Assembly (NCBI GenBank): GCA_030642635.1
Contig: DAOWNK010000060.1
Coordinates: 1 to 13,939, forward strand
DNA: 13,939 nt
Origin: Pirellulales bacterium
GTDB lineage: Bacteria; Planctomycetota; Planctomycetia; Pirellulales; Thermoguttaceae
Direction: 5' to 3'
This document shows positions 12,818-13,939 of the stretch, piece after piece. The notes beneath the pieces were generated by a model, which ran no database searches, was not told the origin of the DNA, and saw nothing but the letters and a program-made list of their open reading frames with translations. Positions within the stretch are counted from its first letter, which is position 1; every line of letters starts with the position of its first letter. Made by a program: the position numbers and the translations under genes.

Positions 12818-12942
12818 CCCATACTTGTCGAATTATTTCGCTTTTTGCGTGAGACCTGGAACGAGATAAATTTTCAAAGAGCGACGGCATAGTGCCGCAA
12901 TATGGACGATTGTACAGTATCCGTCGGCCAATTGCAAGGCCA

Positions 12943-13016
12943 TTTGTAGTGACCCGATTTATCGGGTCTGTTCGACGGAATGTCCTGAAAAACCGCATGA
13001 ATGCGGTCACTACAAA
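12943..13016. repeat. Double-hairpin element with GTAGTGACC feet
   Basis: Perfect 12-base outer arms, TTTGTAGTGACC (12943-12954) and its complement (13005-13016), enclose two hairpins: GACCCGAT-TT-ATCGGGTC (12951-12968) and ACCGCAT-GA-ATGCGGT (12992-13007). The architecture equals the TTTAGC elements, but the loop words differ between the two sides and the foot contains GTAG. Confidence 0.88.
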
Positions 13017-13023
13017 CGGCAAC

Positions 13024-13110
13024 CTCTTCGTGCCCTTCGTGTTCTTCGTGGTGAGAAAGAAGAAAGATGGGATTGGAATCAACCACAAAGGGCACGAAGG
13101 ACACGAAGAG
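13024..13110. repeat. Inverted triplet of nonamers (NNCTTCGTG type)
   Basis: Three units (CTCTTCGTG, CCCTTCGTG, TTCTTCGTG) at 13024-13050 and three inverted units (CACAAAGGG, CACGAAGGA, CACGAAGAG) at 13084-13110 are separated by about 30 bases. The arms 13024-13052 and 13082-13110 differ at four of 29 positions. It starts eight bases after the previous element. Confidence 0.85.
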
Positions 13111-13221
13111 TGGCCGGTTGTACGCGCTGCAACAACACGGTAGAATGAAGCATAATCTACGAGACTGAATACTGTTGGCTTGACACCAAGATTTCCTCAT
13201 TTTACCGGTTTGCAATTCATC

Positions 13222-13250
13222 TTGCCGCTGATGGGCAGGTTCGCTAGAAT
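13222..13250 (+). promoter_or_regulatory. Sigma70-type promoter for the MMPL gene
   Basis: TTGCCG (13222-13227), 17 bases, TAGAAT (13245-13250). Start of transcription near 13257 gives a leader of about 26 bases that contains the AAAGGA site. A weaker tandem candidate is TTGTAC (13118-13123), 17 bases, TAGAAT (13141-13146). Confidence 0.5.
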
Positions 13251-13282
13251 GGCCGGCTCCGACTCGACCCGAAAGGACTCCG

Positions 13283-13939
13283 ATGCCCGCGGAAAGGACG
13301 CCGCAGGAAGAACCGTCGCTGTTGGCCTGGCCGCTTCGATTGCTCACGCGGTTGGTGCTGCGATTTCCGGTGCCCACGGTTGCCGTGGCGGTGGCCGTTG
13401 CGCTGGCGGCTTTGGCATTCTCCGGCAGCCGGTTGGGGTTCCGCACCAGTCGGCTCGATCTGTTGAATTCCGAGTGCGGCTACAACCGGCTCTGGATAGA
13501 TTACATCGACGAGTTCGGCGACGAAGACGACGTGGTGGTTGTGGTCGAGGGCGCCGACCGTCGGCAGGTGGTGCCGGTGCTGGAAGACATCTCCACGGCC
13601 TTGGGGCGTCAGGACCGGCTGTTCCACGCCGTGCTGCACGAGGTCGATCTGTCGAAGATACGCAGCAAGGGTCTGCACTATCTCCAGCCGGCCGAGTTGC
13701 ACCGTATCGAGCAATTCCTCGATAAGGTCGAACCGATCGTCAACGGCGACTGGTCGCGTTTGAACCTGTGCAACATGACCGGCGGTATGTGTGCCCGGCT
13801 TAAAGGCGGCAATGCGCCACGAAGTGCAACGGGGCGATCCGCCGCCGTGATCGAGTTGGCCCGGCTGGCCGCAAGTCTGCTGGCGGCCACCGACCCGCGC
13901 GGCCGATACCGGTCGCCGTGGCCCGAGATGCCATGCTCG
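13283..13939 (+). CDS. MMPL/RND-family transporter, N-terminal part (3' end outside window)
   Basis: The reading frame is open to the window end and gives 219 residues so far. The ATG at 13283 has AAAGGA five bases upstream. After a short cytoplasmic N-terminus there is one hydrophobic segment at about 30-47 (VPTVAVAVAVALAALAF). The periplasmic domain follows with LGFRTSRLDLLN (51-62), YIDEFGDEDDVVVVVEG (74-90), then RLFHAVLHEVDLSKIRSKGLHYL. In MMPL-type exporters, including HpnN-like hopanoid transporters, this spacing of first membrane helix, TSRLDLL and EFG..DDVVVVV is typical. The cargo is unknown and the later membrane helices are beyond the window. Its leader follows the repeat cluster directly. 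It was identified by translating the frame by hand. Confidence 0.88.
   Translation, partial: MPAERTPQEEPSLLAWPLRLLTRLVLRFPVPTVAVAVAVALAALAFSGSRLGFRTSRLDLLNSECGYNRLWIDYIDEFGDEDDVVVVVEGADRRQVVPVLEDISTALGRQDRLFHAVLHEVDLSKIRSKGLHYLQPAELHRIEQFLDKVEPIVNGDWSRLNLCNMTGGMCARLKGGNAPRSATGRSAAVIELARLAASLLAATDPRGRYRSPWPEMPCS

Larger units (their letters stand above)
12526..13282. other. Repeat-rich intergenic region without a convincing gene
   Basis: 757 bases between trpD and the MMPL gene. Open frames here are short and cross several repeats. It holds at least five palindromic elements of two kinds, listed separately, and promoter-like sequence near its right end. Between 12642 and 12760, and between 12820 and 12940, nothing was recognised. 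Confidence 0.75.

Noticed and set aside
13024..13110. CRISPR-like short repeats
   Set aside because: The units are 9 bases, contiguous and inverted around a centre. There are no spacers of constant size and no cas genes.
13180..13185. Perfect TTGACA as a promoter element
   Set aside because: No acceptable -10 box follows at 16-18 bases (TACCGG at 17). The pair at 13222-13250 is better placed.
13180..13725. Plus-strand frame of 181 codons at the right end
   Set aside because: The translation is arginine/glycine-rich without recognisable motifs. The +1-shifted frame from 13283 gives a clear MMPL protein with a ribosome binding site.

Overview
The window reads as ordinary chromosome from a moderately GC-rich bacterium, most likely a planctomycete or close relative. 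The taxonomic call is an inference. It rests on a small basic protein with a DPTTCERDYTSEE tail (3841-4266), a small companion protein (4497-4748), and the gcvT-gcvH-gcvPA-gcvPB-lipoyl-enzyme gene order, all of which I associate with that phylum from memory. No phage, plasmid, transposase, CRISPR, tRNA or rRNA signature was found.

Layout: the 3' end of secF (3-647, +) is followed by a heptad-repeat intergenic region and a LysM membrane-anchored protein (990-1565, +). Next come minus-strand genes for an exported alpha/beta hydrolase-fold protein with an altered nucleophile elbow (1659-2750), a lipoprotein (2990-3652), a basic RR-rich protein (3841-4266) and a small conserved protein (4497-4748). 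The centre is a glycine cleavage cluster on the minus strand. In transcription order it is nucleoside hydrolase, gcvT, gcvH, gcvPA, gcvPB and a lipoate/octanoate transferase (11326 down to 4872). Divergent from it is an orphan trpD (11512-12525, +) with a TATAAT box so close to the start codon that the mRNA would be almost leaderless. A 757-base repeat-filled gap leads to the 5' end of an MMPL/RND transporter gene (13283-13939, +), cut by the window edge.

How the genes work together: GcvPA/GcvPB decarboxylate glycine onto the lipoyl arm of GcvH, GcvT releases the methylene group to tetrahydrofolate, and the LipM/LplA-type enzyme probably attaches the acyl precursor of that arm. The L-protein and lipoyl synthase are not in the window.

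The most unusual content is in the gaps. Most spacers hold a palindromic repeat, of two kinds. (1) BIME-like double hairpins are bounded by TTTAGCC...GGCTAAA or GTAG-type feet. Two copies are identical at both 30-base ends but differ in the middle. In several elements the left and right hairpins differ by paired changes that keep each stem intact. (2) Inverted runs of short degenerate units (7, 9, 9 or 10 bases) occur, often three units on each side. The ends of these elements supply or abut the stop codons of at least six genes. They also sit directly upstream of several start codons that lack a Shine-Dalgarno sequence.
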